Of a stretch of DNA of 64,000 bases, positions 33,613-42,385 are shown in pieces. Positions within the stretch are counted from its first letter, which is position 1. Each line of letters opens with the position of its first letter. The notes below the pieces were generated by a model. It did not search any database. It was given only the letters and a program-made list of their open reading frames with translations, and was not told the origin of the DNA. Origin of the DNA: Streptomyces sp. NBC_01296 (GTDB lineage: Bacteria > Actinomycetota > Actinomycetes > Streptomycetales > Streptomycetaceae); contig NZ_CP130720.1 of NCBI RefSeq assembly GCF_035984415.1, forward strand, positions 6,076,001 through 6,140,000, given 5' to 3'. A program made the position numbers and the translations under genes.

Positions 33613-35145
33613 TCAGCCCAGGTCGCCCGTGGCCGTACGCTCGGCCAGCCGCACCAGGGTGCGCACGGCCGAGCCGGTGCCGCCCTTGGGGGTGTAGCCG
33701 TACGGGGCGCCCTCGTGGAAGGCCGGGCCCGCGATGTCGAGGTGCGCCCAGGTGATGCCCTCGCCCACGAACTCCTGCAGGAAGAGGCCGGCCACCAGGC
33801 CGCCGCCCATCCGGACACCCATGTTGGCGATGTCGGCGGTGGGGGAGTCCATGGTCTTGCGCAGTTCCGCGGGGAGCGGCATCGGCCAGGAGGCCTCGCC
33901 GACCTCCTCGGCGATCTCGTGGACCGCGGTGCGGAAGGCGTCGTCGTTGGCCATGATCGCGAAGGTGCGGTCGCCCAGGGCGAGCACCATGGCGCCGGTC
34001 AGGGTGGCGACGTCGACGATCGCGTCGGGGTTGTCCTCGGAGGCCTTGGTCAGGGCGTCGCCCAGGACCAGGCGGCCCTCGGCGTCCGTGTTCAGGACCT
34101 CGACGGTCTTGCCGCTGTACATGCGCAGCACGTCGCCGGGCTTGGTGGCGGAGCCGGAGGGCATGTTCTCGGCGAGCGCGAGCCAGCCGGTGACGTTGAC
34201 CTGGAGGCCCAGCTTCGCGGCGGCGATGACGGCGGCGAAGACGGCGGCGGCGCCGGACATGTCGCACTTCATCGTCTCGTTGTGGCCGGCCGGCTTCAGG
34301 GAGATGCCGCCCGAGTCGTAGGTGATGCCCTTGCCGACGAAGGCGAGGGTCTTCTCCGCCTTGGGGTGGGTGTAGGAGAGCTTCACCAGGCGCGGCGGGT
34401 TCTCGGAGCCCTTGCCGACGCCCATGATGCCGCCGTAGCCGCCCTTGACGAGCGCCTTCTCGTCCAGGATCTGGACCTTGACGCCGTTCTCCTTGGCCGT
34501 CGCGGAGGCGACGGCGGCGAAGGCCTCGGGGGTGAGGTCGTTCGGCGGGGTGTTGATCAGGTCGCGGGCGACGTTGACCTCGGTGGCGACGACGCTGGCG
34601 CGCTCGGCGGCCGCCTTGTGCTCCTTGTCGCGCGGCTTGGCACCGAGCAGGGCCACCTCGGCGAGCGGCTGCTTCGGGCCGCCGTTCTTGGCGGAGCCCT
34701 TCTTCTCGCCGCCCTGGTAGGCGGTGAAGGCGTACGCGCCGAGCAGCGCGCCCTCGGCGACGGCGGTGACGGCGGAGGCGTCGTCCAGGGGGAGCGCGAA
34801 GGCGGCCTTCTTGGAGCCGTGCAGGGCGCGGGCGGCGGCGCCGGCGGCGCGGCGCAGGGCCTCCTCGTCGTACGACTCGTCCTTCTCGGGGACGGGGCCG
34901 AGTCCGACCGCCAGCACGACCGGGACCTTCAGGCCGTCCGGCGCCGGCAGCTTGGTGGTCTCGCCTTCGGCGCCGGAGGCGCCGAGCGCGTCGAGCACGG
35001 CGGCGAGCTTTCCGTCGTACGCCTTGTCCACGGCCTCGGCGCCTGCGGCGACGACCGGGCCCTTGGGGCCCTTCGCCACGCCGACCACGAGGGCGTCGGC
35101 GCGGAGCGTCGCCGCGCCGGCAGTGCTGAGAGTCAGAGCAGTCAC
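33613..35145 (-). CDS. pepA: Leucyl aminopeptidase
   Basis: 510 residues, M17 family. It removes N-terminal residues from peptides in the cytoplasm using two metal ions. The C-terminal catalytic domain has GKGITYDSGGISLKP (metal-binding Lys and Asp), MKCDMSGAAAV and the family signature NTDAEGRLVL, all intact. The N-terminal ~190 residues are the variable macro-like domain. GTG 35145 is taken as start on alignment of the N-terminus TALTLSTAGAATLRADALVV; there is only a weak upstream purine stretch. Confidence 0.95.
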   Translation of the reverse strand: MTALTLSTAGAATLRADALVVGVAKGPKGPVVAAGAEAVDKAYDGKLAAVLDALGASGAEGETTKLPAPDGLKVPVVLAVGLGPVPEKDESYDEEALRRAAGAAARALHGSKKAAFALPLDDASAVTAVAEGALLGAYAFTAYQGGEKKGSAKNGGPKQPLAEVALLGAKPRDKEHKAAAERASVVATEVNVARDLINTPPNDLTPEAFAAVASATAKENGVKVQILDEKALVKGGYGGIMGVGKGSENPPRLVKLSYTHPKAEKTLAFVGKGITYDSGGISLKPAGHNETMKCDMSGAAAVFAAVIAAAKLGLQVNVTGWLALAENMPSGSATKPGDVLRMYSGKTVEVLNTDAEGRLVLGDALTKASEDNPDAIVDVATLTGAMVLALGDRTFAIMANDDAFRTAVHEIAEEVGEASWPMPLPAELRKTMDSPTADIANMGVRMGGGLVAGLFLQEFVGEGITWAHLDIAGPAFHEGAPYGYTPKGGTGSAVRTLVRLAERTATGDLG

Positions 35146-35491
35146 GGTGGTGAAGTCTCGCTTCCGTTTGTGTTGTGGGCCGAGTGGGTGGACGGCCATC
35201 CGCAGCGATCGTATTCCGGCCCGGCGGCCGCCAGAAATGAGCCTACGCGTACCGGCTGGTCCGTACGCCACTCGAAGGTTTGGCAAGTTGTTCGATCAAG
35301 ACGGCGGCAGGTTCACCCATCCGTGGCTTCCGGACCAGGTTTGCCCTTTAGACCTGACGAGGTCCGAGAGACTCGAGCCACTCTCGCAAGGGGACGCGGG
35401 GTCCCTTTGCATGATTTCCACAGAGCCTCCTCGGCCCGGCCGACCGCCACAGGGCCGTTGTCGAGTGATGCCTGCGGGGGGAAAGGCCGAA
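35146..35491. other. Intergenic region between pepA and the polysaccharide locus
   Basis: 346 bp with lower coding character than its surroundings. It must hold the divergent promoters of pepA and of the exopolysaccharide locus. An imperfect inverted repeat, GCAAGGGGAC against GGTCCCTTTGC (35387-35413), is the only marked structure. No small gene is supported. Confidence 0.5.
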
Positions 35492-37519
35492 ATGGTCAAC
35501 AAGAACCGGATGAACAGGGCTGCCGCCGCAATGGCGGTGGCAGCGCTGATGTCCGTGGCAATGCCCGCTGCGACCGCACAGGCGGCCGCGACACCGCGCA
35601 TCGACCTGAAGGTGCTGGTCGTCGACGACGGCGGCAGCTCGGTCGAGGCGATCACCGCGGAGCTCCGGGACACCGGAGTCCCCTACACGCGCGTCCTGCT
35701 GGGCGGCTCCGGCCGCCCGGTGATCAACGCCGCGTTCCTGAGCGACACGGTCGACGGCCGGCCGCGCGCCAAGTACCAGGGCGTCGTACTGCCGAACGAG
35801 AACCCGTTCGGCGAGGGCTCGGCCGAGATGGCCGCGCTCACCGCGTACGAGACGACGTACAACATCCGCCAGGTCGACGCGTACACCTGGGCCCACCCGG
35901 GCGTGGGCCTCGAATACACGGACAACGGCGGCTTCAGCGGACAGCTCGACGGCACCCAGGCCGCCGTCACCGCCGCCGGCAAAGCAGGCCCCTTCAATTA
36001 CCTCGCCGGTCAAGTCACCTTCGAGGACAACTCCACCCTGATTCCGGAGAGCTACGGGTTCATGGGCAAGCCGCGGGCCGGCTACACCAGCTACCTCGAC
36101 GCACCCGTCGGCGGCGGACGGGCCTCGCTCGTCGGCGAGTACACGCACGACGGACGCAGCGAACTGGTCGTCACCTTCGGCTACAACCAGTACCAGCAGC
36201 AGTTCCGGCTGCTCGCCCGCGGCATCGTCGACTGGCTCACCCAGGGGGTCCACCTCGGTCAGAGCCGCAGCTACTTCGCGGTCCACGTCGACGACGTCTT
36301 CGCCCCGGACGCGCGCTGGAGCAAGGACCTCAACTGCACGCCCGGCGACTACGCCTGTGCGGGCGGCGAGGGCAAGGAGAGCACCATCCGCATGACCGCC
36401 GCCGACGCCCAGTACGCGGCGCAGTGGCAGACGAGCAAGAACTTCAAGCTCGACCTCCTCTTCAACGCCGGCGCCGGCGAGGAGTGGAAGACCGAGAACG
36501 GCGGCACCGACGCCCTCACCGCGCAGCTGGTCGCGGACCGGGCCAAGTACCGCTGGATGAACCACACCTACACGCACCCCTTCCTCGGCTGCGTCCAGGA
36601 CACCACCACCAACCCGTGGACCTGCACGAAGAACGCCGCGGGCGCGATCAACTGGATGAGCCGGGCCGACATCTCCGCCCAGATCCGGGACAACAACAAC
36701 TGGGCCGCCGCCAAGGGCATCACCACCGACCGCACGGAGCTCGTCACCGGCGAGCACTCCGGCCTCAAGACCCTGCCGCAGCAGGGCCAGGACAACCCCA
36801 ACCTGGCGGGCGCGCTCGCCGACAACGGGGTCAAGTGGGCGGGCAGCGACAACTCGCGCGAGCCCGTGCAGCGCGCGGTCGGCGCCGCCCTGACCGTCCC
36901 CCGCTACCCGATGAACGTGTACTACAACACGGGCACCAACGCGGAGATGGCCGACGAGTACAACTGGATCTACGCCAGCCGCGCCGCCGGCGGCAGCGGA
37001 GTCTGCGAGGACAACCCCGCGACCTCCACCTGCCTCCCGGCCCCGCTCAACACCACCACCGGCTACCTGGACTACATCGTCCCGGCCGAGGCGCGGACCG
37101 CCCTGCGCCACGTCCTGGCCAACGACCCGCGTCCGCACTACGTCCACCAGTCCAACCTCGCCGAGGACCGCACCCTTTACCCGGTGCTCAACCAGGTCCT
37201 CGACACCTACCGCGCGCTCTACGCGCCCAGCGCCCCGATCGTGAACCAGAGCATGAAGGACACCGGGGTCGAGCTGAGCCGCCGGGCCGCCTGGGACAAG
37301 GCCATCGCCAACAACCAGGTCACCGCCTACCGCATCGGGACCGCCGTCACCGTCAAGGCGCCCTCCGGGATCGTCGCCCCGATGACCGCACCCACCGGCA
37401 CCAAGAAGCAGCTCCTGCTGGGCACCGCCGACTTCGGCACCGCCTACGCGGGCAACCGCTCGGCGTGGACCGCGCCCGAGCTGCTGCAGAGCGCGGTCAC
37501 GCTCAAGCTGCCCAGCTGA
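35492..37519 (+). CDS. Secreted CE18-type (Agd3-like) polysaccharide deacetylase
   Basis: 675 residues with a Sec signal peptide (residues 1-~31, AMAVAALMSVAMPAATAQA). An N-terminal domain of ~220 residues begins RIDLKVLVVDDGGSS and may bind carbohydrate. The deacetylase domain follows: metal-binding HVDDVF (His265, Asp267, Asp268), HTYTH (His358, His362) and GEHSG (His422). This pattern, with DD before the HxxxH helix, resembles fungal Agd3, which removes acetyl groups from N-acetylgalactosamine polymer. ATG 35492 follows GGGGGGAAAGG. It opens a five-gene same-strand locus with a PelF-type glycosyltransferase and two glycoside hydrolases. The activity is inferred from family and context. Confidence 0.75.
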   Translation: MVNKNRMNRAAAAMAVAALMSVAMPAATAQAAATPRIDLKVLVVDDGGSSVEAITAELRDTGVPYTRVLLGGSGRPVINAAFLSDTVDGRPRAKYQGVVLPNENPFGEGSAEMAALTAYETTYNIRQVDAYTWAHPGVGLEYTDNGGFSGQLDGTQAAVTAAGKAGPFNYLAGQVTFEDNSTLIPESYGFMGKPRAGYTSYLDAPVGGGRASLVGEYTHDGRSELVVTFGYNQYQQQFRLLARGIVDWLTQGVHLGQSRSYFAVHVDDVFAPDARWSKDLNCTPGDYACAGGEGKESTIRMTAADAQYAAQWQTSKNFKLDLLFNAGAGEEWKTENGGTDALTAQLVADRAKYRWMNHTYTHPFLGCVQDTTTNPWTCTKNAAGAINWMSRADISAQIRDNNNWAAAKGITTDRTELVTGEHSGLKTLPQQGQDNPNLAGALADNGVKWAGSDNSREPVQRAVGAALTVPRYPMNVYYNTGTNAEMADEYNWIYASRAAGGSGVCEDNPATSTCLPAPLNTTTGYLDYIVPAEARTALRHVLANDPRPHYVHQSNLAEDRTLYPVLNQVLDTYRALYAPSAPIVNQSMKDTGVELSRRAAWDKAIANNQVTAYRIGTAVTVKAPSGIVAPMTAPTGTKKQLLLGTADFGTAYAGNRSAWTAPELLQSAVTLKLPS

Positions 37520-37566
37520 CCTGCCGCCGCACCAATCTGCACGGGTGAGTGAGCCGAAGGGGGCGC

Positions 37567-37647
37567 GTCGGCGAAGGAGGGCGAGCGCCCGGAGAAAACC
37601 GCGAAGTACGAGCGGTTTTCGAGGACGCACGCCCTCCTGGTGCCGAC
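37567..37647. repeat. Nested inverted repeat between deacetylase and glycosyltransferase genes
   Basis: Outer arms GTCGGC (37567-37572) with GCCGAC (37642-37647), middle arms AGGAGGGCG (37575-37583) with CGCCCTCCT (37630-37638), and inner arms GAAAACCGC (37594-37602) with GCGGTTTTC (37612-37620) nest in order. The whole 81-nt stretch can fold as one branched-free stem. It may terminate, stabilise or set stoichiometry of the downstream mRNA. Confidence 0.65.
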
Positions 37648-37705
37648 AAGAGCGTCCCCGGAGGCGAACGAGCCCCAAAAAAAGAGTCCTGGGGGGACAC
37701 AGCGC

Positions 37706-39226
37706 ATGAGCCATGGGCGTCATGTCACCATGCTCACCGAAGGCACCTATCCGCACATCCACGGGGGAGTCAGCACCTGGTGCGACCAGCTGGTGCGCGG
37801 GATGCCGGAGGTCGACTTCAACGTCATAGCCCTGACCGGCTCCGGGCGCGAGCCGGTCACCTGGGAGCTGCCGCGCAACATCTACCGGCACACTGCCGTC
37901 CCGCTCTGGGGACCGCCGCCGGGACGCAGCCGTCGCTCCGCCCTGCGGGGCAAGGCGCACCGCCGCTTCACCGAGACCTACGAAACCTTCCTGCTCTCGC
38001 TCCTCGACCCCACCCGCGGAGGATTCTCCGAGGCCCTGCACGAACTGGCCGTCCTGGCCCGGGCCGGCCGCCTCGCCCCGGCCCTGCGCTCCGAAACGGT
38101 CCTGCGGCTGCTGATGACCGTGTGGACCCGCCCCGGCCTCGTCACCGCCGCCGCCGAGCCCACCGTCCACGACGCGCTCACCGCCACCGACCTGCTCGAA
38201 CACGCGCTGCGGCCGCTGTGCGTACGGATCCCGCCCGACAGCGTCGCGCACGCCGTCAGCAGCGGCCTCGCCACCCTCCCGGCCCTCGCCGCCAAGTACC
38301 TCGACCGGGTGCCCTTCCTGCTCACCGAGCACGGCATCTACCTGCGCGAGCGCTACCTCGGCTACCGCACCGCCGAACAGCGCTGGCCGGTCAAGGCGTT
38401 GATGCTCGGCTTCTACCGGGAGCTCAACACCGAGGGCTACCGGCAGGCCGACCTCATCACCCCGTGCAACCAGTACAACCGCCGCTGGGAGGAGCGCGGC
38501 GGCGCCGCCCCCGACCGCATCCGCACGGTCTACAACGGCGTCGACCCGTACGCCTTCCCCGAGGCCGGACCCGAACCCGAGGTGCCCACCCTGAGCTGGT
38601 GCGGGCGCATCGACCCGATCAAGGACCTCGAAACCCTCATCCGGGCCTACGCGTTCATGCGCGAGGAACTGCCCGCCCTGCGGCTGCGCCTGTTCGGCCC
38701 GGTCCCGGCCGGCTGCGAGGAGTACAAGCTCCGGCTGGAGAAGCTCGCCGCCGAACTCGGGGTGGGCGACGGCATCTCGTACGAGGGCCGCATCGCGGAA
38801 GTGGCCCAGGCCTATGCGGCGGGCAGCGTCGTGATGCTCTCCAGCATCAGCGAGGGCTTCCCCTTCAGCATCATCGAGGCCATGTCCTGCGGCCGCACCA
38901 CCGTCTCCACCGATGTCGGAGGGGTGCGGGAGGCCGTCGGCGACACCGGGCTCGTGGTACCGCCGCGCGAACCGGAGACCATGGCCCGCGCCACCCTCGC
39001 CCTGCTCCGCGACGACGAGCGCCGCGCCGAACTGGGCCGGCGCTCCCGCCGGCGGGTGATCGAGAAGTTCACGCTCCACCAGTCCGTGGACGGCTTCCGG
39101 CACATCTACCGCGGCCTCGCCCAGGCCGGGCAGCCCGTCCTGCCCGTGCGCGCGGGCGACGACTGGACGCAGCGGGTCGCCGACCCCTGGTACCGCGAAC
39201 TCGCCGCCGACGGGAGCCTGTGGTGA
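37706..39226 (+). CDS. PelF-like GT4 glycosyltransferase (DUF3492)
   Basis: 506 residues, no signal peptide. It starts with the DUF3492/PelF motif MLTEGTYPHIHGGVSTWCDQLV. The GT-B C-terminal half has LSWCGRIDPIKDLETLIRAY and the retaining GT4 E-x7-E motif SEGFPFSIIEAM (Glu383, Glu391). PelF polymerises UDP-GalNAc units in the Pel system, and fungal Gtb3 has a related domain. ATG 37706 has a G-run 9 nt upstream. Its stop overlaps the next gene's GTG start by 4 bp (GTGA), indicating translational coupling to the membrane protein that may export its product. Confidence 0.88.
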   Translation: MSHGRHVTMLTEGTYPHIHGGVSTWCDQLVRGMPEVDFNVIALTGSGREPVTWELPRNIYRHTAVPLWGPPPGRSRRSALRGKAHRRFTETYETFLLSLLDPTRGGFSEALHELAVLARAGRLAPALRSETVLRLLMTVWTRPGLVTAAAEPTVHDALTATDLLEHALRPLCVRIPPDSVAHAVSSGLATLPALAAKYLDRVPFLLTEHGIYLRERYLGYRTAEQRWPVKALMLGFYRELNTEGYRQADLITPCNQYNRRWEERGGAAPDRIRTVYNGVDPYAFPEAGPEPEVPTLSWCGRIDPIKDLETLIRAYAFMREELPALRLRLFGPVPAGCEEYKLRLEKLAAELGVGDGISYEGRIAEVAQAYAAGSVVMLSSISEGFPFSIIEAMSCGRTTVSTDVGGVREAVGDTGLVVPPREPETMARATLALLRDDERRAELGRRSRRRVIEKFTLHQSVDGFRHIYRGLAQAGQPVLPVRAGDDWTQRVADPWYRELAADGSLW

Positions 39227-40761
39227 GCGGATCCCTCTGGCTGCGCGTCCCCGGCGGCGACACCCTGCCCGCCCTCCCCCGGCCCGGGCACACCGGGCCG
39301 GGGGAGGGCAGCCCCGCAGGCGACCCGATGGACGAACTCGCCGAACGCCTCGGCCCCTTCATCGCGGCCGCCGTCCACCCCGACGAGATCGCCGCCATCC
39401 TCGAATCCGACGGGATGACCGACGAGCACATCCGGCTCACCTACGGGCGCCACGACTCCTTCGGCCTCGCCGAGGAGCTCTACGACCGGGTGCCCCGCGC
39501 CTTCCCGGAGCCGGAGCACGTCCCCGACCCCTGGAAGGTCTCCCTCACCGCCTGCCTGCTCCGCGGGGTGATCTTCGCGCTGCCCGGTCTGGCGTACGTC
39601 CTGGGCGCCCCGCTGCTGGAGGGCCCGCAGGACCGGCTCGGGCTGCCCGCCGGGACGCTGACCCTGCTCGCCGGGGCGCTCATCGGCTGGGTGTGGGACC
39701 AGACCCTGTCCCACCGCGCCTACTCCTGGATGGGCCTGGGCGACCGGGCCGCCGCCGGGCGGACCCTGCTCGTCGGGGCCCCCGTCGGCGCCCTGCTCGG
39801 CATGGCCGCCGCGCTGACCGTGCCCGGCGGGCCGCCGTTCTCGTACGCGTTCGCCACCGGCCAGGCCCTGTACGTCGGGGCCGCCACCGTCCTGCTGGTC
39901 CTCGGCCGGGAGCGGGTGCTGCTCGCCGCGCTCGCCCCGATGGCCGGGGGGTCGCTGCTCGCGCTGTTCACCGACCCGCCCGTGCCGGTAAGGGTGGGCC
40001 TGCTGCTGGTGTCCCTGCTGGCCGCCTGCACCCTCGCCGTACGGGAGCTGCCGCTGGCCGAGGGCGTACGGGCCGGCGTGCGCCGGATCCGTGGCTGGGC
40101 CGGACACCGGCCCGGCGAGGGCCCGGTGCGCTGGCGGATGCTGCGGGGCGCCGAGGAGGAGTACGGCCCGCGCGGACCCCGCATCGGGGACTCCGTGCCG
40201 TACGGGGTGTTCGGTCTCGGGACCGGCCTGCTCGTGCTGTACGCCGCGCTGGGGGAGGTGCTCGCCGGGGGTCCCGCCGAGGCCGTCGCCGCCCCCTCGG
40301 CGGTGGCGCTCACCCTCAGCATGGGTCCCGCCGAATGGCTGCTCCACCGGTTCCGCAGCGGGAGCCTCGCCGGGCTGCGGGCGGCCCGTTCGCCCCGGCA
40401 GTTCTGGCTGCGGATGCTCGGCACGCTGGGCCGCTGCCTCGCCGCGTACCTCGCGGTGCTGCTGCTCCTCGGGCTGGCCGGCACCCTGCTGTGGCCGGGA
40501 GCCCCGGGGCTGACCGGGGTCCGGGTCGCCACCCTGCTGCTGCTCGGCACCGTCATGTGGACCGGGCTGCTGCTCCAGTCCTTCGGGGCGGTCCGGCCCG
40601 CGGCCGTGGTCTGCGCTTCGGCGGCCGTCGCCCAGAGCCTGGCGCTGCTGCTGGGGCTGGGGCAGCCGCGGCTGGTCCAGCTCGTGGTGGCCGGTGCGGC
40701 CGCGGCCGCCCTGGGCACGCTGGTCTGCCTGCTCCTCGGCCGCGCGACGGCCCACCGCTGA
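39223..40761 (+). CDS. 12-helix membrane protein, candidate polysaccharide exporter
   Basis: 512 residues. A soluble N-terminus (DELAERLGPFIAAAVHPDEI, TYGRHDSFGLAEELYDRV) is followed from about residue 105 by twelve hydrophobic segments, six on each side of a cytoplasmic loop (GHRPGEGPVRWRMLRGAEEE). The size and helix count are those of MOP-type flippases such as PelG, but I see no decisive sequence match to PelG. It starts at GTG 39223 inside the stop of the PelF-like gene, so the two are translated together. The pair corresponds to the GT4-plus-membrane layout of the fungal Gtb3 protein. Function inferred from context. Confidence 0.65.
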   Translation: MSGSLWLRVPGGDTLPALPRPGHTGPGEGSPAGDPMDELAERLGPFIAAAVHPDEIAAILESDGMTDEHIRLTYGRHDSFGLAEELYDRVPRAFPEPEHVPDPWKVSLTACLLRGVIFALPGLAYVLGAPLLEGPQDRLGLPAGTLTLLAGALIGWVWDQTLSHRAYSWMGLGDRAAAGRTLLVGAPVGALLGMAAALTVPGGPPFSYAFATGQALYVGAATVLLVLGRERVLLAALAPMAGGSLLALFTDPPVPVRVGLLLVSLLAACTLAVRELPLAEGVRAGVRRIRGWAGHRPGEGPVRWRMLRGAEEEYGPRGPRIGDSVPYGVFGLGTGLLVLYAALGEVLAGGPAEAVAAPSAVALTLSMGPAEWLLHRFRSGSLAGLRAARSPRQFWLRMLGTLGRCLAAYLAVLLLLGLAGTLLWPGAPGLTGVRVATLLLLGTVMWTGLLLQSFGAVRPAAVVCASAAVAQSLALLLGLGQPRLVQLVVAGAAAAALGTLVCLLLGRATAHR

Positions 40762-40765
40762 TTCG

Positions 40766-40862
40766 GACCCGTACAACATGCCCGTACAACGTGACCCTGC
40801 ACCACGTGACCCCGTACAACCTGACCCCGTACAACCTGACTCCGCACCACGTGACCCGTACA
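40766..40862 (+). repeat. Seven-unit 15-bp tandem repeat before the spherulin-4 gene
   Basis: Units of CCCGTACAACSTGAC alternate with YCYGCACCACGTGAC: starts at 40766 (13 bp), 40779, 40794, 40809, 40824, 40839 (15 bp each) and 40854 (partial). The period keeps the frame. If translation began at ATG 40778 the repeats would encode PVQRD/PVQPD/PAPRD pentapeptides. Confidence 0.85.
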
Positions 40863-40876
40863 AGAAGAAGGCCCTC

Positions 40877-41524
40877 ATGCTGCTGGTGCCCCTCTACGAG
40901 CACCCCGCCGACCGGCCCGAGGACTGGGAGCTGCTGATCCGCTCCGCCGGCCGGCTGCACTCGGTGGTCCTCAACCCCGCCAGCGGGCCGGGCGAGGCCC
41001 CCGACGAGCGGTTCGCCGCCGTCGCGGAGCGGCTGCGCGATGCCGGGGTGCCCGTCCTCGGCTACACCGACACCGACTACGGGCGGCGTCCGCACGCCGC
41101 CGTCGTGGCGGACCTGCTGCGCCACCGCGACTGGTACGGCGCCGACGGGGCCTTCCTCGACCAGGCCTCCGCCGATCCGGCGCTGCTGTCGCACTACGGG
41201 CGGCTCGCCATCGCCGCCCGGGCCGCCGGCGCCCGCACCCTCGTCCTCAACCACGGGGTCCACCCGCACCCCGGCTACGCCGGCCTCGCAGATCTGCTGG
41301 TCACCTTCGAGGGCCCCTGGGACGCCTACCGGGACGCGTCGGTGCCGCCCTGGACGGCCGACCACCCCGCCCAGCGGTTCTGCCACCTCGTGTACGCGGT
41401 CCCGCCGGGCGCACCGGCCGCCGAGCTCGCCCGGCAGCGGGGGGCCGCGGTGCACTGCGCGGTCCCCGGGACCGGTGCGCACCCGTGGGGGACCCTCCCC
41501 TACGCCCTGGAGGCCGCCGGATGA
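40877..41524 (+). CDS. Spherulin-4 family protein (GH135/Sph3-like)
   Basis: 215 residues. It begins MLLVPLYEHPADRPEDW and has the spherulin-4 motifs VVLNPASGPG, VLGYTDTDYGRR, GAFLDQASAD and LVLNHGVHPHPGY, in the order seen in Aspergillus Sph3, an N-acetylgalactosaminidase needed for galactosaminogalactan synthesis. No signal peptide is visible with ATG 40877, which has GAAGAAGG 5 nt upstream; an upstream ATG 40778 would add a repeat-coded N-terminus, also without a signal peptide. Its stop overlaps the next start (ATGA). A catalytic Asp in the YTDTDYG or FLDQ motif is plausible. The cytoplasmic location would differ from the fungal enzyme. Confidence 0.82.
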   Translation: MLLVPLYEHPADRPEDWELLIRSAGRLHSVVLNPASGPGEAPDERFAAVAERLRDAGVPVLGYTDTDYGRRPHAAVVADLLRHRDWYGADGAFLDQASADPALLSHYGRLAIAARAAGARTLVLNHGVHPHPGYAGLADLLVTFEGPWDAYRDASVPPWTADHPAQRFCHLVYAVPPGAPAAELARQRGAAVHCAVPGTGAHPWGTLPYALEAAG

Positions 41525-42384
41525 CGCGCACCACCCGCCGCGGCCTCGGCGGCCGGGCCCTGCCGCTGGTCCTGCTGCTCCTGCTCGCCGCCTGCACCAC
41601 CGAGCGGCCGGACGAGCCGGAGGACCTGTCGCCCGCTCCGGCGCCGGGGGCGCGCTGGCAGCCGAAGCCGGGGGTCAGCTGGCAGTGGCAGCTCACCGGG
41701 AAGCTCGACACCTCCGTGAAGGCGGCGGTGTACGACGTCGACGGGTTCAACACCACCAAGGAGCAGGTCGACGGGCTGAAGAAGGCCGGCCGGCGGACCG
41801 TCTGCTACCTGTCCACCGGCGCCTGGGAGGACTTCCGTCCCGACGCCGACGCCTTCCCGAAGGAGATGCTCGGCAAGGGCAACGGCTGGGAGGGGGAGCG
41901 CTGGCTGGACATCCGGCGGCTGACCGAGCTGGAGCCGCTGATGGCGAAACGATTCGACATGTGTCATGACAAAGGCTTCGACGCGCTGGAGCCCGACAAC
42001 ATGGACGGCTACCGCAACGACACCGGCTTCCCGCTCACGGCAGACGACCAGCTGAAGTACAACCGGATGATCGCGAAGCTGGCGCACGACCGGGGCCTCG
42101 CGGTCGGGCTGAAGAACGACCTGGACCAGATCCCGCAGCTGGTGGGGGACTTCGACTTCGCGGTCAACGAGCAGTGCGCCGAGTACGACGAGTGCGAGCG
42201 GCTCACCCCGTTCATCACGGCGGGCAAGGCCGTCTTCCACGTGGAGTACGAGGGCAAGCTCGCCCAGTGGTGCGGGCGCTCGCAGGAACTGCGGCTGAGC
42301 TCGCTGCAGAAGAAGTACGAACTGGACGCCTGGCGGCAGTTCTGCCCGCCCAAGGACAAGGACAAGGACAAGGGCCAGGACTAG
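41521..42384 (+). CDS. GH114 endo-alpha-1,4-polygalactosaminidase-like lipoprotein
   Basis: 287 residues. A lipoprotein signal (LPLVLLLLLAAC, Cys25) is followed by a GH114 domain: VSWQWQLTGKLD, VYDVDGFNT, TVCYLSTGAWEDFRPDA, the acidic cluster ALEPDNMDGY and FAVNEQCAEYDEC. The last two hold the expected catalytic Asp/Glu residues. Families GH114/GH166 cleave galactosamine-rich polymers (fungal Ega3, PelA hydrolase domain). ATG 41521 overlaps the preceding stop by 4 bp. The C-terminus ends in a Lys-Asp run. It is expected to sit on the outer face of the membrane and trim or release the polymer. Confidence 0.88.
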   Translation: MTRTTRRGLGGRALPLVLLLLLAACTTERPDEPEDLSPAPAPGARWQPKPGVSWQWQLTGKLDTSVKAAVYDVDGFNTTKEQVDGLKKAGRRTVCYLSTGAWEDFRPDADAFPKEMLGKGNGWEGERWLDIRRLTELEPLMAKRFDMCHDKGFDALEPDNMDGYRNDTGFPLTADDQLKYNRMIAKLAHDRGLAVGLKNDLDQIPQLVGDFDFAVNEQCAEYDECERLTPFITAGKAVFHVEYEGKLAQWCGRSQELRLSSLQKKYELDAWRQFCPPKDKDKDKGQD

Positions 42385-42385
42385 G

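Noticed and set aside
36000..36300. Signal of a NodB-type (CE4) deacetylase in the secreted protein
   Set aside because: The HVDDVF and HTYTH motifs and the large N-terminal domain fit the CE18/Agd3 type better than the compact CE4 fold.
40766..40862. CRISPR-like regular repeat
   Set aside because: Units are contiguous 15-mers without spacers and no cas genes are near.
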